Origin: Willaertia magna
Taxonomy: Eukaryota; Heterolobosea; Eutetramitea; Acrasida; Naegleriidae
DNA length: 64,000 bases
Reading direction: 5' to 3'
Assembly (NCBI GenBank): GCA_902984215.1
Contig: CADWAF010001251.1
Location: forward strand, 1-64,000
Made by a program: the position numbers and the translations under genes. Below are positions 10,253 through 21,680 of the stretch, one piece after another. Below the pieces are notes generated by a model. The model worked only from the letters and a program-made list of their open reading frames with translations. It had not been told where the DNA came from and ran no database searches. How positions within the stretch are numbered: position 1 is the stretch's first letter; the number at the start of each line of letters is the position of its first letter.

Positions 10253-11728
10253 TTACAACTTTACAGAAGGGAAAGAAATAGATACTGCATTGAGTAATTC
10301 ATTTTGTTGGTCATGAATAGGATTTCCTTCTAGTTCCACCACTTCTATGGTGTCATTTAACAATTTCTTTGGTAATTTTTCAATCTTATTATTCTTTAAG
10401 GATACCTTCTTAAGTTTTTTCAATTGGCTTAATCCTTCCACGAATTGTATTTGATTATTATCAAGAATTAATGTTTCAAGGTTTTCTAATTTTAAATTTG
10501 GTATTAATGAGATATTATTATTTGACAAATCAATTTCTTTTAATTGATTTTTTAATGATAAATCATTTAGAATATTAATTCTTGTAATTCCCATATTTTG
10601 AATACAAACTTGTTCTTCTCTATTTTGTTTTACGTGCTTAATCAAAAAGTCACTCCTAACATCATTGTAATATCCCTTGTGAGTAGGGTCAATTTGAAGT
10701 AATTTCTTTAAATGCCCTACAACAGATTCTTTTTCATTTTCAGATAATTTATCTTCACTTATCATGTTTAATACAATAGTTACAATACACCCTAACAATA
10801 AATAATAGTTATAAATTAAAGAAAAATACAAACTTACACTTTTCATCCTTTGGATCTTTAAGGTCACCCATCATCCCTAAAAGATCGGTACATGTCTCTA
10901 AATCTCTTTTCTTTAATTCTTTTCCTTCAGCTTTTCAAAATATTAGAAATATATTTCTTTAGTAAAATCTTACTTACAGGTAGATAGTAACCAACGATGA
11001 TAAATCCAAGCGCTTTGATTTGAAGGATCTGTATAAAAAGCATTTGTACACAAGTCATATTCCTGTTCAATAACTTCGCTTAATGGAATGTTTTCCGATT
11101 TTGAATATTCCACTAATAAAGGAGATCTATTGTGCCATGCTGAATAGTTTTGTACATTATCTAACATATCATAAAGAAATTTTAATTCAACAGAAGGCTT
11201 CGTTTGTAACAAATTTAAAATAAATCTTCTATAATTCCAACAATGAACTATTAATAATTCAAATAATTCAAATTCCATTCAAATTAACTTACAATTTCTA
11301 TTATCATAGCTTAAAAGTTGAGAAGTTAATTTTAAATCATTTTCCCAATGGGTTGCGTCTAATTTTTTCATTATCCATCTACGGTGATGCCAAGTACAAT
11401 AAGATTTAATATGATGTTTACTTAAAATTGTTGTTGTTAATTTTAATTCATTTTCAAATAATTCTTTTTGTTTTTCTTTTGAATTTTTATAATTTTCATC
11501 ATGATCAAGTAAGTATTCAATAATTTCTTTTCTATAATTCCATAAAGTATAAGATTCTGCAGCTATACATAAAGCTGGTTCCATAACACTTAAATTTTCA
11601 AAACTATAATCTTTTTCTTGTTTTGATTTAAATAGTTTTCTAGTTAAACCCGAAAAGATTTCAACCTTCTCTTTCATAATCTGTTGTTTCTTCTCATCTA
11701 TTGTCTTGTTTCTTGGTACTCCGTGCAT
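10253..11728 (-). CDS. RABGGTA: Rab geranylgeranyltransferase subunit alpha with C-terminal LRRs
   Basis: Alpha subunit of protein geranylgeranyltransferase II, which prenylates Rab GTPases with the Rab escort protein. Four exons: 11293-11728, 10978-11247, 10838-10930, 10253-10791; introns of 45, 47 and 46 nt. Joined, they encode 445 aa. PFTA repeats are seen as LWNYRKEI, WHHRRWIM, CWNYRRFIL, AWHNRSPLL and AWIYHRWLL; the splice YDNRN|FHCWNYRRF restores the third. Exons 3-4 give DLKDPKDEK|WCIVTIVL, then leucine-rich repeats (LKEIDLSNNNISLIPNL, LETLILDNNQIQFVEGL, KKVSLKNNKIEKLP). Mammalian RabGGTA also carries C-terminal LRRs. The mammalian Ig-like domain appears absent. Confidence 0.93.
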
Positions 11729-12337
11729 TTTTTAAGGTTGATTTTGAAACTATTGGCATGTCATTGCGTAAAGGATTTTTGCTTACGTAAGGTTCTGTGG
11801 TTTGTTGTGGGGGAAATATCGAATGTCTTTTAACTTTACAAGTGCATGATAAATTAGTGGAGAATTGACAATTTTTAATATGGATAATGAAGTTTCCTAT
11901 CTTAAATCTCAATGGATTATGAAGTTGTTAATATTAGAGTGTTTCCTATTTTTTCCTTTAGATTTCTCAGGTAATAGGTCAATAAACAATTGTCTTAATT
12001 ATAAACAAAAGATAACAAAATAGTCAATTAAAGTATAAATCCAAAAAAGATGATCTAATTTTTACCGTTTGTCATCTTTAACAATGTATTTATATTTATT
12101 CTTGCCAACAATAAATCTTATAAAAAATTAATAGCACAACTGCAGTGTTACAATTTATTCTAAAAAAACAGAGAATTAATTGTTTTGATTTTACATAAAA
12201 CTAAAAAGCTTTTCTCTATAAATATTCGAAAAGTCAATTACAAAAAAAATTACTTTAAAAAAACAAAGATACCTTGGAAATACCTTTCTAGCAATCGTTA
12301 ACATTATATCAGTACAATTATTATTGATAATTATAAG
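11729..12337. other. Divergent intergenic region
   Basis: About 610 bp between the divergent starts of RabGGTase alpha and the kelch protein. It is A+T-rich with several short A and T tracts. I see no ORF with coding character, RNA gene or repeat. Confidence 0.5.
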
Positions 12338-13788
12338 ATGGTTCATAGAACAGTTATAACAGAACAAAGTAAGTATAGTTTTTTTTTGGCTAGGTTGACT
12401 AACATTTTTGTATGATGTTTACTCAACCTTCTTACTTGGTTGACCGTTCTTGCATGTATAATACAACTTTCTACAGGATGGAGTAAAAGTAGTCCCGATG
12501 GATCCCCTTGTGGTAGATATGGACATAGATGTGTTGTTTATGAGAATTTTATGTATTTAAACGGTGGATACAATGGAAAAGAAAGAATGAGAGATACTTA
12601 TGCATTTGATTTAGAGAAAAGAACATGGAGAGAAATACAAAACAAAGGAGAAGTTCCTTCAGAAAGAGATTGTCATTCTGCAGTTCTATATAAAAACTTT
12701 ATGGTAATATTTGGTGGAGGAGATGGTAAGTAAATTGATTTTCTACAATTTTGTATTGTTAACAACCAACTATGCTACTTTTTGTTTGTAACCATATTAT
12801 AGGTTTTAATTGGTTAAATGATATGTATATGTTTGATATTAAGAAAGAAGCATGGAAGAAGGTTGAGGCCAAAGGTCAAGTACCTACTGGTCGCGCAGGT
12901 CATTCAGCTAATGTTTATAAAGACAAAATGTATATATTCGCCGGTTGGAATGGAAGAAGAACCCTTAATGATATGTATTGCTTTGATTTTCTTACTTGTA
13001 CTTGGGCAAGAGTAGAACCTAATGGAACAATTCCTCAAAGTAGAGATTCACATACAGCCAACTTGGTAGATGATAAAATTATAATTATTGGTGGAGGGGA
13101 TGGAAAACAACGCTTGAATGATATCCATGAATATGATATCCCTTCTAATACATGGAGACGTTTATCTTATATCGGTGAAGTAAATGCAGGCAGAGCTGGA
13201 CATGTAAGCGTTTGCTTTGACGGAAAGATTTATATATTTGCCGGTGGGGATGGAAGCAATTGGTTAACTGATGTATTTGAATGCGATACAACCTGTATGA
13301 AGTGGACCTTAATAGAATGTGCTGGCACTTTGAATGAACCAAATATCGCTCCAGGTTGTTATGGTTTAAGTGCAGTTCTCTATAAAACTAGAATGATAAT
13401 ATTTGGTGGGGGTGATGGAAAGTTTTGGCATAATAAGATCTATGAATTTAAGCTTGGAGATGAAAAGAGGCAAAGAGAAACAAAATCTAAGATGTTTAAG
13501 CTTGGAATGTCAAACAAACTGACAGATATCTCGGTATTATGTGAAGAAGAGATACCAGTGATAGAATTCCCAAAGCAAAAGAAATCTCTCAGAGAACCAT
13601 CTATTGCTACAAGTACAAGTACCATTCCTAGACATGATAATAATAAGGCTTACATGTTTAAGGATAGTGAACTTAGTTATAAAGAATTTCTGGAATTTGA
13701 AATGGCATTCGAACAAAATATTACTAGGACAATGGTAGATTCGAAACGATTGTCTCCAGATCGAACTCAAACCGGCAAACGTTGTTAG
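12338..13788 (+). CDS. Kelch-repeat beta-propeller protein
   Basis: Predicted beta-propeller of 421 aa. Three exons: 12338-12368 (31 nt), 12477-12725, 12803-13788; introns of 108 and 77 nt. Joins: ITEQ|RWSKSSPDG and FGGGDG|FNWLND. At least five kelch units of about 50 residues are visible, each with a GR-x-GH or SRDSH start, Y-x-F-G/AGG-D/N-G, a LNDMY-x-FD strand and a Trp (for example GRAGHSANVYKDKMYIFAGWNGRRTL). The last ~110 residues are charged, Ser/Thr-rich and probably disordered. No BTB, F-box or other catalytic partner domain is seen, so the role is unknown; such propellers bind protein partners. Confidence 0.88.
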
Positions 13789-13965
13789 TTAATCGATATT
13801 TTCATTTGAATTGTGAATACCTTAGTATTACTTCTGCAAACAAACGATTTGTAAATATTGATTATTGACTGACAGTTTTGTGTGTAAATACTTTCTCTTT
13901 GTGAAGAATAAAGTGAAAGGACAACAACAACAATATCAAAATTAATAATAATCTAGCTATCCTTT

Positions 13966-14942
13966 TTATTCTTTCTTTTCTTCTTCATTTAATTCCTTGA
14001 TAGGGAAAAAATATGGAGCTACTGTATTGTACATGTCAACTTCTCTTGGAAGGAAAGTAACTACAAAGAAATAATTAAAAGTAAATTATAATAAGAAAAC
14101 AATAAAAGAAAAAACCTACCAAAAATAATACGGTCAACCTTGTCATGATTCTTTTCAAGCCATTGTCTAACAGTATGCATTGCAATCATTGTTGCTTTAT
14201 CTAAAGGATATCCAAAAATACCAGTACTAACACCACAGAGGGCAACAGTCTTAATTTTATACTTTTCAACTAAAGCTAAAGTAGTTTCATAAGATGATTT
14301 TAAAAGTGTTGGAACTTCTCCAACTGGCCCTACTGTATGTAAAATATATTTTGCAGGTAACTTAAATCCTGGAGAGATCTTAGTATCTCCTGTATCACAA
14401 CCTTGAAGGTTTGCATTATATTTTCTTAAAGCACTACCTGCAGCTCTATGGATTGCACCATCAATACCACCGCCACCAAGTAATGATTCGTTCGCTGCAT
14501 TAACGATTGCATCAATCTCTAAAGTACAACTATCTCCTCTCCAAATTGAAATTTTCTTATTAATTTCTTCATTATATGGGAAATATCCATGATTACAAAC
14601 AAAATGATCTTTATCTAATAAATTATGTTCGGTAATGAAATATTTCTTAAACACTTTCTTAATAATTTCAACTTTTGGTTGTTCTAATTTATTTTTAATT
14701 GCATATTCAGGATAAGGTATAATTGAATCAATAGTTACATATTTATCACCACAAGCATATAATTTTCTTTTTTCTTCTAAAGAAGTTGGTTCTACCCATC
14801 CACTTACAATAGTTGATGGAAATGGGAGTGGTGGAACATTATTATCAGTACTTTCGGTATTAGTTTCAACATTGGTTTCTTCAACTTTTTCTTGTTGTTG
14901 TTGTTCTTGATCAACGTTTTGATTTTCAGTCTCACTAATCAT
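13966..14942 (-). CDS. Macrodomain ADP-ribosyl/O-acetyl-ADP-ribose hydrolase (MACROD-like)
   Basis: Two exons, 14120-14942 and 13966-14060 (59-nt intron, GTAGG...TTGTAG), encode 305 aa. The splice RIIF|VTFLPREVDMY completes the last strand. The macrodomain spans about residues 145-290: IDAIVNAANESLLGGGGIDG (ADP-ribose loop with the conserved Asn and Asp), IHRAAG, YILHTVGP, and the phosphate loop CGVSTGIFGYP. A MACROD-type leader (LEEKRKLYACGDKYVTID) precedes it. The N-terminal ~50 residues are Gln/Glu/Asn-rich. Expected to remove mono-ADP-ribose from proteins or hydrolyse O-acetyl-ADP-ribose. It converges with the kelch gene. Confidence 0.93.
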
Positions 14943-15168
14943 TTTTTTTAATAATTAAAAAATTAAATTTTCAATTCCAAGAATCGGAAAGAAACAAGAA
15001 CAAAACTTCAAATGAAAATTATTGGGTACTGTAATTGACCAAAGAGAAATTACTGTACATTAGCTGATCAGTACAACTTAAGACTTTTATTGCATCTTGT
15101 TTTGTGTAATAATTAATACTTTGTTGTTTTTATAAAATTATATTAAAATTACAAATTCAAAGAGAGTG

Positions 15169-18100
15169 ATGAATTCTGAAAAAATTAGTTCAAAAAAAAT
15201 GCAAACAACAAATAAAAAGAGAAAGGAAGCTCCTTCCACTCCGTCACTTGTGAAAACCGTGAAAACAAATAATGAAGTGAAAAAGTCAAGTCAACAACAG
15301 CCAACTAATAGTAATAACAAAAATCAACAATTAGAAACTTCTTCTTCTGAACCTCCTAAAAAAAAGGAAAAAATAAACAATAACACAACAGCACAAACAA
15401 ATAACAATCCTATTATTGAAGAAAATTTAAATATATTATCAAAAGATTTATTAAAATCTTTACCTAATGACCCACATTTCCAAGAAGGAAATAAAAATAA
15501 AAAAGAAAATAAAAAAGATAAGAAAATAAATAATAATGCTTTAAATAAATCAATTTTACCACAAAAAAGTAAGAAAAAACTAAAAAGTGAATTACGTAAA
15601 GAAAAGAAATTAAAAGAAAAAAAAGAAAAAGATGAATTAAGAAGTAAATTAATAGAATCTCATCAAAAACATTCTTTCAATGAAGAACAATTACAAGCCT
15701 TAAAAAGTTTGAAATATATTGGTATAGGAAATGAAAGTACAAAACAACAATTACAAAGGCTTGCTATATATCAAAAGATGGGAATTGATAAAGAAGAAAT
15801 ACCTTCTGTTGAGAAGGCTGAAAAGTATTGGAAGAAACGTGAAAATAAAGTTAATCAATTAATGGAAGATGATGAAGTAAAAGAAGTTTTATATGGAAAG
15901 GAAGATAAAGAGAAACATGAGAAGATTAAAGAGGAATTAGCGAATATGAGAAAAGAAAGAGAAGAACAAGAAAAGAAAGTAGAAAAGACAGAGGAAACTG
16001 AAGAAAAGAAGCCTTTGTTAGTTTTGGACTTTTTCGGGAATGGACCTATTGTTAATAATGCTCCAAGTAAGACTAATGCTAAAGAAGAAGCAATTAAAGA
16101 AAAGAAGAAAGAAACTATGGAATCAATGTTTTATAGAGATGATGAAGATCCATTGGCTGGTTTAATTCAAGATACATTTAATAAAAGTCATCTTCAATTA
16201 ATTGATGAATTAATTGAGGAATTAGATAGTAAAAAGACAGATGAAGAGAAAGCTATTAGATATACTAAGTTTTACGTTAAAGTTGACCGTAAACCTGAAA
16301 TTCAAGAACAACGTATGGCCTTACCAATTTGTGGAGAAGAACAACGAATTATGGAAACAATTAATGAAAATGAAATTGTTGTTGTAAGAGGAGAAACAGG
16401 TTCAGGTAAAACAACACAAATTCCACAATTTCTGTATGAATATGGATATGGTTGTAAAGAGACTGGATATCCTGGGATAATAGGTATAACACAACCAAGA
16501 AGGGTTGCAGCTGTAAGTACAGCAAGACGTGTGGCAGAAGAGTTAAATGTTGTGTTTGGTGAAGAAGTAGCATTTCAAGTTCGTTTTGATAAGAATGTAA
16601 ATAATGAAAAGACTAAAATTAAATTTATGACAGATGGTATTTTAATGAGAGAAATTCAGAATGATCCATTACTTTTAAATTATTCTGTGATTGCGTTGGA
16701 CGAAATTCATGAGCGTAATGTGAATACAGATATTTTAATTGGTTGGTTATCTAGATTTATTCCACAAAGAAATCGTATGGCTAGAGCAGGAATGTCAACT
16801 CCACAAGGTACACCAATAACACCATTGAAATTAATTATTATGAGTGCTACGTTACAATTAGAAAACTTTACTGAAAATCAAAAACTATTTCCAATTTCTC
16901 CACCAGTTGTAGATGTACAATCAAGACAATATCCAGTTTCTATCCATTTTAATAGAAGAACGGTATTTGGTGATTATGTTGATGCTGCTTACAAAAAAGT
17001 TGTTAAAATTCATGAGAAATTACCTAATGGTGGTATTTTAATATTCTTGACAGGTAGAAAAGAAATTGAATTCTTGTGTGACAAACTAAAGAAATATTCT
17101 AATAAGAGATTTATAGAAAAGAAGAGAAGAATAGAAAAAGAAAAGGAATTAAGAAAGAAGAGAGAAGGTAGAGAAGGAGAAAATAAAGAAGAAGAAGAAA
17201 AACCAAAAACAGCCGAAGAAGAGGAAGAGGCTATTAAGGAACTAGGTGATTTAAGTGACAGTGATGTTGAAGACGATGAAGAAATGAAAGATATGAAAGA
17301 AAAAGTTGGTTTAGATAAAGATGAAAATCTCTTTGATGACGAGGATGAAGAAGATGAAGAGGATGAAGAAAACGCAATGAAAGACGAAGGAGAAGATGAA
17401 GAAAAGAAAAACCCAGAAAAAAAGAAAGAAAAAGGAAAGAATGTTACTTTATTTGAAGATTGTATTACCTCTGAATCACTTAAATTAAAGGGTAAAGAAA
17501 ATAATGAAACTTTAAACCAATCTTTAAAACAAGAACGTCTTTATGTATTACCACTTTATGCAATGCTACAACCTAAAGAACAAATGAAAGTGTTCCAACC
17601 TCCACCACCTGGTTATCGTTTAGTTGTTATTGCAACTAATGTGGCTGAAACAAGTTTAACTATTCCAAATATTAGATATGTTGTTGATTGTGGTAGAGTG
17701 AAAGAGAAATACTATGAAAAGAGCACTGGTATCTTTAAATTCCAAATTGGATGGGTGTCACAAGCGAGCTCTAATCAACGTGCTGGTCGTGCAGGACGTA
17801 CTGGACCTGGGCATTGTTACAGACTATTTAGTAGTGCTGTGTTTGATCAACAATTTAAGGACTATACAGAACCAGATATATTAAGAGCACCAGTTGAGAA
17901 TATTATTTTACAAATGAAGAGTATGGGTATTAAACAAATTGATCGTTTCCCTTTCCCAACTCCTCCTGAGGGTGATGCTGTTAGAAAAGGTTCAGAAGTA
18001 TTGGTCAACTTGGGAGCCTTAGATAAATATTTAACAAAAGAAGGTTTAGTTGAAACAATGATTACAAATCTTGGTATGGCTATGAATCGTTTCCCTTTAC

Positions 18101-19527
18101 ATCCTAGATTTGCTAAGATGTTAATTCTTTCTAATTCAAATCCTGAATTTATACGTTATGCAGCTGCCGTTGTCAGTGCAATGACTGTTAATCAAATTTT
18201 CATGCATGATAACCATCTATCAATACTGAAAGAAAAGGTTGAAAGAATGAAACAAGAGAATATGAAACAACAATTACAAGAATTAGGTATGAGGTCCGAT
18301 GGTCTCAAAAAGAATAAGAAAATGATAATTGACGTCGATGAGTTAAATGAAATTGACGCAATGAAAAAGAAGATAGAAACCGAAAACAATGAAACAAATG
18401 AAGAGGAGGAAGAATTTCTTACTCAAGAAGAGAAAAATTTAAGAAAGAGATGTCAAGTAGTAAAAGAATTATGGAGTCATTCAACTTGTGATTATTTAGC
18501 AATGGTAAAAGCAATTGGTGCTTATTTCTATGCAGAAGATCCTAGAGAGTTTTGTTTGGAATACTTTTTACATCAAAAGAATATGAGAGAAATATCTAAG
18601 CTTTATAGACAATTATTAAGGATTGTAAGATCAGAGTTAAAGGCTTCCTTTATTGAAGTTGATCAGGATGAGGCAGAAGTTGATGAAGATGAAGAAGAAA
18701 ATGAAACTGAGGTTTCTGAAATGAAGAAATCTTTAGTTACAGATTTTCCAACACCAAAAGATACTGAAGAAGAACAACAAGAAGTAGAAAGTGCTGTTCG
18801 ACAAATATTATGTGCTGGTTTAATTGATCAAGTTGCAAGATTAGCTAATGAAGATGATTTAACTCATATGGAAGATATTTCCTTTAGAGATTCTAACAGA
18901 CCTTACGTAACCATCCAATTAGGAAGAACTGTTCCTGTTTTTATACATCCATCTTCTTATTTATTTGGCAGACACCCTGAATATGTTGTTTATACAGAGT
19001 TGACTAAGAGTAGAAAGAACAAGACCTACATGAAGGGAATAACAGCAATTGAACCAAATTGGATTTCAAGATTTGGCAATCATAAATGTGGATTTGTAAA
19101 GTTCTCTGCACCTTTAGAAACACCAACTCCTTTCTATGACGCAGAAGATGATTGTGTGAAATGTTATGTAAGACCAAGTATTCATCAAAGTAATAGTAAT
19201 GTTGTTTGGACTTTACCTATTGAGATAACACAATACAAAGATTCCAACAAACAATTACATGTATTTGCTAAGGCTTTATTAGAAGGAAAAGTATTTGACA
19301 GTATTAAATTAAATACTAAGCAACTTTCAGATATTAACAATATAATACAATCCAAACGATTTGATAATATGATATTCGCTTTGAAAAAGCTATTTAACAA
19401 GGATACATTGTGCTCACGAAAGAAATTATTGGAATATTGGAAGAATAATCCAAAATATTTGTATAAAGAATTGTGTGAAACTTTACAAACCACAATACCT
19501 GAAAGTCAATGGCCACCAAAGAAATAA
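15169..19527 (+). CDS. DHX37: DEAH-box RNA helicase DHX37/Dhr1 (Ecm16)
   Basis: Nucleolar ATP-dependent helicase of 1452 aa, single exon, expected to release U3 snoRNA during small-subunit assembly. Motifs in order: GETGSGKTTQIPQ (I), TQPRRVAA (Ia), DEIHERN (II, DEIH), SATL (III), IFLTGRKEIE (IV), ATNVAETSLTIP (V), QRAGRAGRTGPGHCYRL (VI). HA2/ratchet and OB-fold regions follow. A long Lys-rich N-terminus fits a nucleolar protein. A highly acidic Lys/Glu/Asp insert of about 130 residues (around 17110-17450) splits the second RecA domain; DHX37/Dhr1 proteins carry such an insert. Start is ATG 15169. Confidence 0.93.
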   Translation: MNSEKISSKKMQTTNKKRKEAPSTPSLVKTVKTNNEVKKSSQQQPTNSNNKNQQLETSSSEPPKKKEKINNNTTAQTNNNPIIEENLNILSKDLLKSLPNDPHFQEGNKNKKENKKDKKINNNALNKSILPQKSKKKLKSELRKEKKLKEKKEKDELRSKLIESHQKHSFNEEQLQALKSLKYIGIGNESTKQQLQRLAIYQKMGIDKEEIPSVEKAEKYWKKRENKVNQLMEDDEVKEVLYGKEDKEKHEKIKEELANMRKEREEQEKKVEKTEETEEKKPLLVLDFFGNGPIVNNAPSKTNAKEEAIKEKKKETMESMFYRDDEDPLAGLIQDTFNKSHLQLIDELIEELDSKKTDEEKAIRYTKFYVKVDRKPEIQEQRMALPICGEEQRIMETINENEIVVVRGETGSGKTTQIPQFLYEYGYGCKETGYPGIIGITQPRRVAAVSTARRVAEELNVVFGEEVAFQVRFDKNVNNEKTKIKFMTDGILMREIQNDPLLLNYSVIALDEIHERNVNTDILIGWLSRFIPQRNRMARAGMSTPQGTPITPLKLIIMSATLQLENFTENQKLFPISPPVVDVQSRQYPVSIHFNRRTVFGDYVDAAYKKVVKIHEKLPNGGILIFLTGRKEIEFLCDKLKKYSNKRFIEKKRRIEKEKELRKKREGREGENKEEEEKPKTAEEEEEAIKELGDLSDSDVEDDEEMKDMKEKVGLDKDENLFDDEDEEDEEDEENAMKDEGEDEEKKNPEKKKEKGKNVTLFEDCITSESLKLKGKENNETLNQSLKQERLYVLPLYAMLQPKEQMKVFQPPPPGYRLVVIATNVAETSLTIPNIRYVVDCGRVKEKYYEKSTGIFKFQIGWVSQASSNQRAGRAGRTGPGHCYRLFSSAVFDQQFKDYTEPDILRAPVENIILQMKSMGIKQIDRFPFPTPPEGDAVRKGSEVLVNLGALDKYLTKEGLVETMITNLGMAMNRFPLHPRFAKMLILSNSNPEFIRYAAAVVSAMTVNQIFMHDNHLSILKEKVERMKQENMKQQLQELGMRSDGLKKNKKMIIDVDELNEIDAMKKKIETENNETNEEEEEFLTQEEKNLRKRCQVVKELWSHSTCDYLAMVKAIGAYFYAEDPREFCLEYFLHQKNMREISKLYRQLLRIVRSELKASFIEVDQDEAEVDEDEEENETEVSEMKKSLVTDFPTPKDTEEEQQEVESAVRQILCAGLIDQVARLANEDDLTHMEDISFRDSNRPYVTIQLGRTVPVFIHPSSYLFGRHPEYVVYTELTKSRKNKTYMKGITAIEPNWISRFGNHKCGFVKFSAPLETPTPFYDAEDDCVKCYVRPSIHQSNSNVVWTLPIEITQYKDSNKQLHVFAKALLEGKVFDSIKLNTKQLSDINNIIQSKRFDNMIFALKKLFNKDTLCSRKKLLEYWKNNPKYLYKELCETLQTTIPESQWPPKK

Positions 19528-19533
19528 AATTAT

Positions 19534-20511
19534 TTAAATAATTTCTTCTGAAAGTAAAATATCGTCTTCATCTAAAATTTTCTTTTTTTCATGTTTTTCC
19601 TTTACTTTTTGTGTGCCACTAGAAATGGATTTATCCACTTGAACAAGTACTTCACCCAGTTGTAATGTTGTAGACCAATCAAAATATTCTTTATATCCAG
19701 CTTTAGGGCCATCTCTGGCAATAAAATATTTCATTTGAGTATTTTTTTTTGCTTCTTTTAAATTATTAAATTCCCTTTCACTTTGTCTTTTTTCATCTTC
19801 TTGTCTCTTTTTTCTATTAGTTTTTACTTTTTGTAATTCCAATAAAATACTACTGTCATTGCAGTCATAATCTTCATGTTTGTAAAGAAGGTTTTGTAAT
19901 CTATGTTTTAGATCCCTTAATTTTTTCCAATCTTCATCATCTCTATCAACACCATTATATTGTTTACCGTGTTTGTCTAACTGTTTTATTGATTGAACTA
20001 CAATCACTGTTTTCTTTTCTTCTAATTTTCTTATCCACTCTTCAATCCTTTCAAACTCTTTTTGTGGAATATAAAGATTATGAATGTCACCGAATCTCTT
20101 TTCTACACATTTTACAAAATCTTCATATTGAGAAATATTATCAAAATAATTAAAATTATAATCTTTTATGTGTTTTCCTTCAAATCCTTTTTCCTTTGCT
20201 TCTTTGGCTAGTTCTAATCCTCCCACAGGTGTTGTTTTTATTATTGTTTCTTTTTCCAATTCAATCTTTTCTTTCTTTTTTAAAGGTGTTTTTTTAGAAG
20301 GAGACATTTTCGGAGTTGAAGAAGCTTTAGAAGAAGATGATTTTGAAGGAGTTGAAGGCTTATTATTTTGTTTCTTTGGAGTACTGTTATTATTACTCTT
20401 TATATTATCATTACTCTTCACTTTCTTCAAAGCTGTAGTTTTCTTTTCAGCCTTCTCTTCTACTTCATCATTATCAGAATCAGAAAGCTCTAGTATCTTA
20501 CTTCTCTTCAT
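19534..20511 (-). CDS. Lysine-rich orphan protein
   Basis: Not recognised. The 325-aa protein starts at MKRSKILELSDSDND, an acidic Ser-Asp patch. A low-complexity basic Ser/Thr/Pro/Lys region (about 30-130) with repeated T/S-P-x-K elements suggests DNA or chromatin association (inference). Residues ~150-325 are better ordered and helical, with KGFEGKHIKDYNFNYFDN and MKYFIARDGPKAGYKEYFDW. The frame remains open upstream of 20511 into the B9D1 5' region, but this is a shadow. Divergent from B9D1 with 103 bp between the ATGs; convergent with DHX37, 6 bp between the stop codons. Confidence 0.75.
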   Translation of the reverse strand: MKRSKILELSDSDNDEVEEKAEKKTTALKKVKSNDNIKSNNNSTPKKQNNKPSTPSKSSSSKASSTPKMSPSKKTPLKKKEKIELEKETIIKTTPVGGLELAKEAKEKGFEGKHIKDYNFNYFDNISQYEDFVKCVEKRFGDIHNLYIPQKEFERIEEWIRKLEEKKTVIVVQSIKQLDKHGKQYNGVDRDDEDWKKLRDLKHRLQNLLYKHEDYDCNDSSILLELQKVKTNRKKRQEDEKRQSEREFNNLKEAKKNTQMKYFIARDGPKAGYKEYFDWSTTLQLGEVLVQVDKSISSGTQKVKEKHEKKKILDEDDILLSEEII

Positions 20512-20614
20512 TTTTTTCTTTCGTTTTAAAGAAATTTTTTCCCTCCGAAATTTTACAAAAAATATTAAGGCTCTACGTAACAAAGCTCTAGAATTTCTAA
20601 AGAAGAAAAAAATA
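20512..20614. promoter_or_regulatory. Compact bidirectional promoter interval
   Basis: Only 103 bp separates the ATG of the lysine-rich orphan (-) from the ATG of B9D1 (+). Both 5' leaders and both promoters must fit here or overlap the opposing gene. No obvious TATA box is seen. This is inferred purely from gene layout. Confidence 0.45.
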
Positions 20615-21349
20615 ATGATTTCAACCTCAAGACCATCTAGTAGACCTTCAAGCAGTGTTGTAGGTTCTGTCAATAATGCAGTTCTTTCCCCTACATCGGG
20701 ATCCGGATTGGTTGGGAATAACGTTTTTGTTAATAACAATCAACAACCTTCTTCTTCTAATTTATCTTCCACTAGTTCTTTTTATGTAATTGTTAATGGT
20801 ATGATAAGCCATGCAGAATACCCGAATGCTCCTAATATCGCATGTAGTTTTCAGTTTGTTTATGGACAAGATTGGGAAATTGTGAGATCTACTGGCGAAG
20901 GTGTAAGTTTAGAATCGGGAATGACACAAGTTTCAGCTAGAAGTAAAGGTTGCAGAGCATTGTATGTCTGGAACTTTCCTATTGAATTAACATTTAGAAG
21001 TACAAATCCTTTTGGTTGGCCAAAACTTTGTGTGACTTTACAAGAGGGTAGTGGAAAGCAGAAGATTTTAGGATATGGATGGTGTCACGTTCCCATAAAT
21101 GTTGGCAGTCACAAAATAGCCATAAAACTTTTCAAACCTCAAAGCACTTCTATTATACAACAACTGATTGGTTCACTTAAAGGCATGTCACCTGAGTATT
21201 ATGATTCTACAATGGTTTGCAAGGGAGAAGGGAGGGAAGTAACCAGAACAGAGTGTGTTGGAGCAGAGGTTGTTGTAGAATTTAACATTATACACAAAAA
21301 CATGTCGCAATTTGGTTTTGAGAGTGCAAGGAAAGACTCAAACCTTTAA
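20615..21349 (+). CDS. B9D1: B9 domain-containing protein 1, ciliary transition zone
   Basis: Component of the MKS/B9 complex at the ciliary transition zone, which gates membrane proteins into the cilium. The protein is 244 aa in a single exon. The B9 (C2-like) domain spans about residues 60-240 and carries the family hallmarks FVYGQDWEIVRSTGEG, VWNFPIELTFRSTNPFGWP, GYGWCHVPI, PEYYDSTMVCKGEGREVTR and a C-terminal VVVEFNIIHKNM strand. These identify B9D1 rather than B9D2 or MKS1. The first ~55 residues are Ser/Asn/Gly-rich and disordered. The start is the ATG at 20615; an open frame extends further upstream but overlaps the divergent gene. Confidence 0.95.
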   Translation: MISTSRPSSRPSSSVVGSVNNAVLSPTSGSGLVGNNVFVNNNQQPSSSNLSSTSSFYVIVNGMISHAEYPNAPNIACSFQFVYGQDWEIVRSTGEGVSLESGMTQVSARSKGCRALYVWNFPIELTFRSTNPFGWPKLCVTLQEGSGKQKILGYGWCHVPINVGSHKIAIKLFKPQSTSIIQQLIGSLKGMSPEYYDSTMVCKGEGREVTRTECVGAEVVVEFNIIHKNMSQFGFESARKDSNL

Positions 21350-21680
21350 GAAATAGTCTAGGTCAAAAACTATTTATACAGTAGTAATTCTAGAAGAGAA
21401 AAGAGATAACATCCAAAAGTTCTTGCAACGATTTATGGCAAGAGTTTTCGGTGTGGGTTTTTACTTTGGTTATTCCTTGGGCCTAAAAAATCCTAAGTTA
21501 CAACAGAAAAAAATATATGCTTACCCATTAACAGCATCTACTAGTACATATCACCTTTTCTTATAACAACGATACGATAGATACTCCTCTACCTTTAAAC
21601 AATACTATCTATTATTTGTACAAAAGACCTTCCAATAATAATATTACTAATACCAAAAGCAATTTCAATTAATTTAAAAA
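21350..21680. other. Intergenic region
   Basis: About 330 bp between B9D1 and the zinc-cluster transcription factor. Nothing beyond a weak short hairpin near 21422-21442 (CTTGC/GCAAG) is apparent. Confidence 0.4.

Noticed and set aside
20168..20614. N-terminal extension of B9D1 back to 20168
   Set aside because: It is antisense to the lysine-rich gene, has no ATG context and is absent from the B9D1 family; ATG 20615 is preferred.
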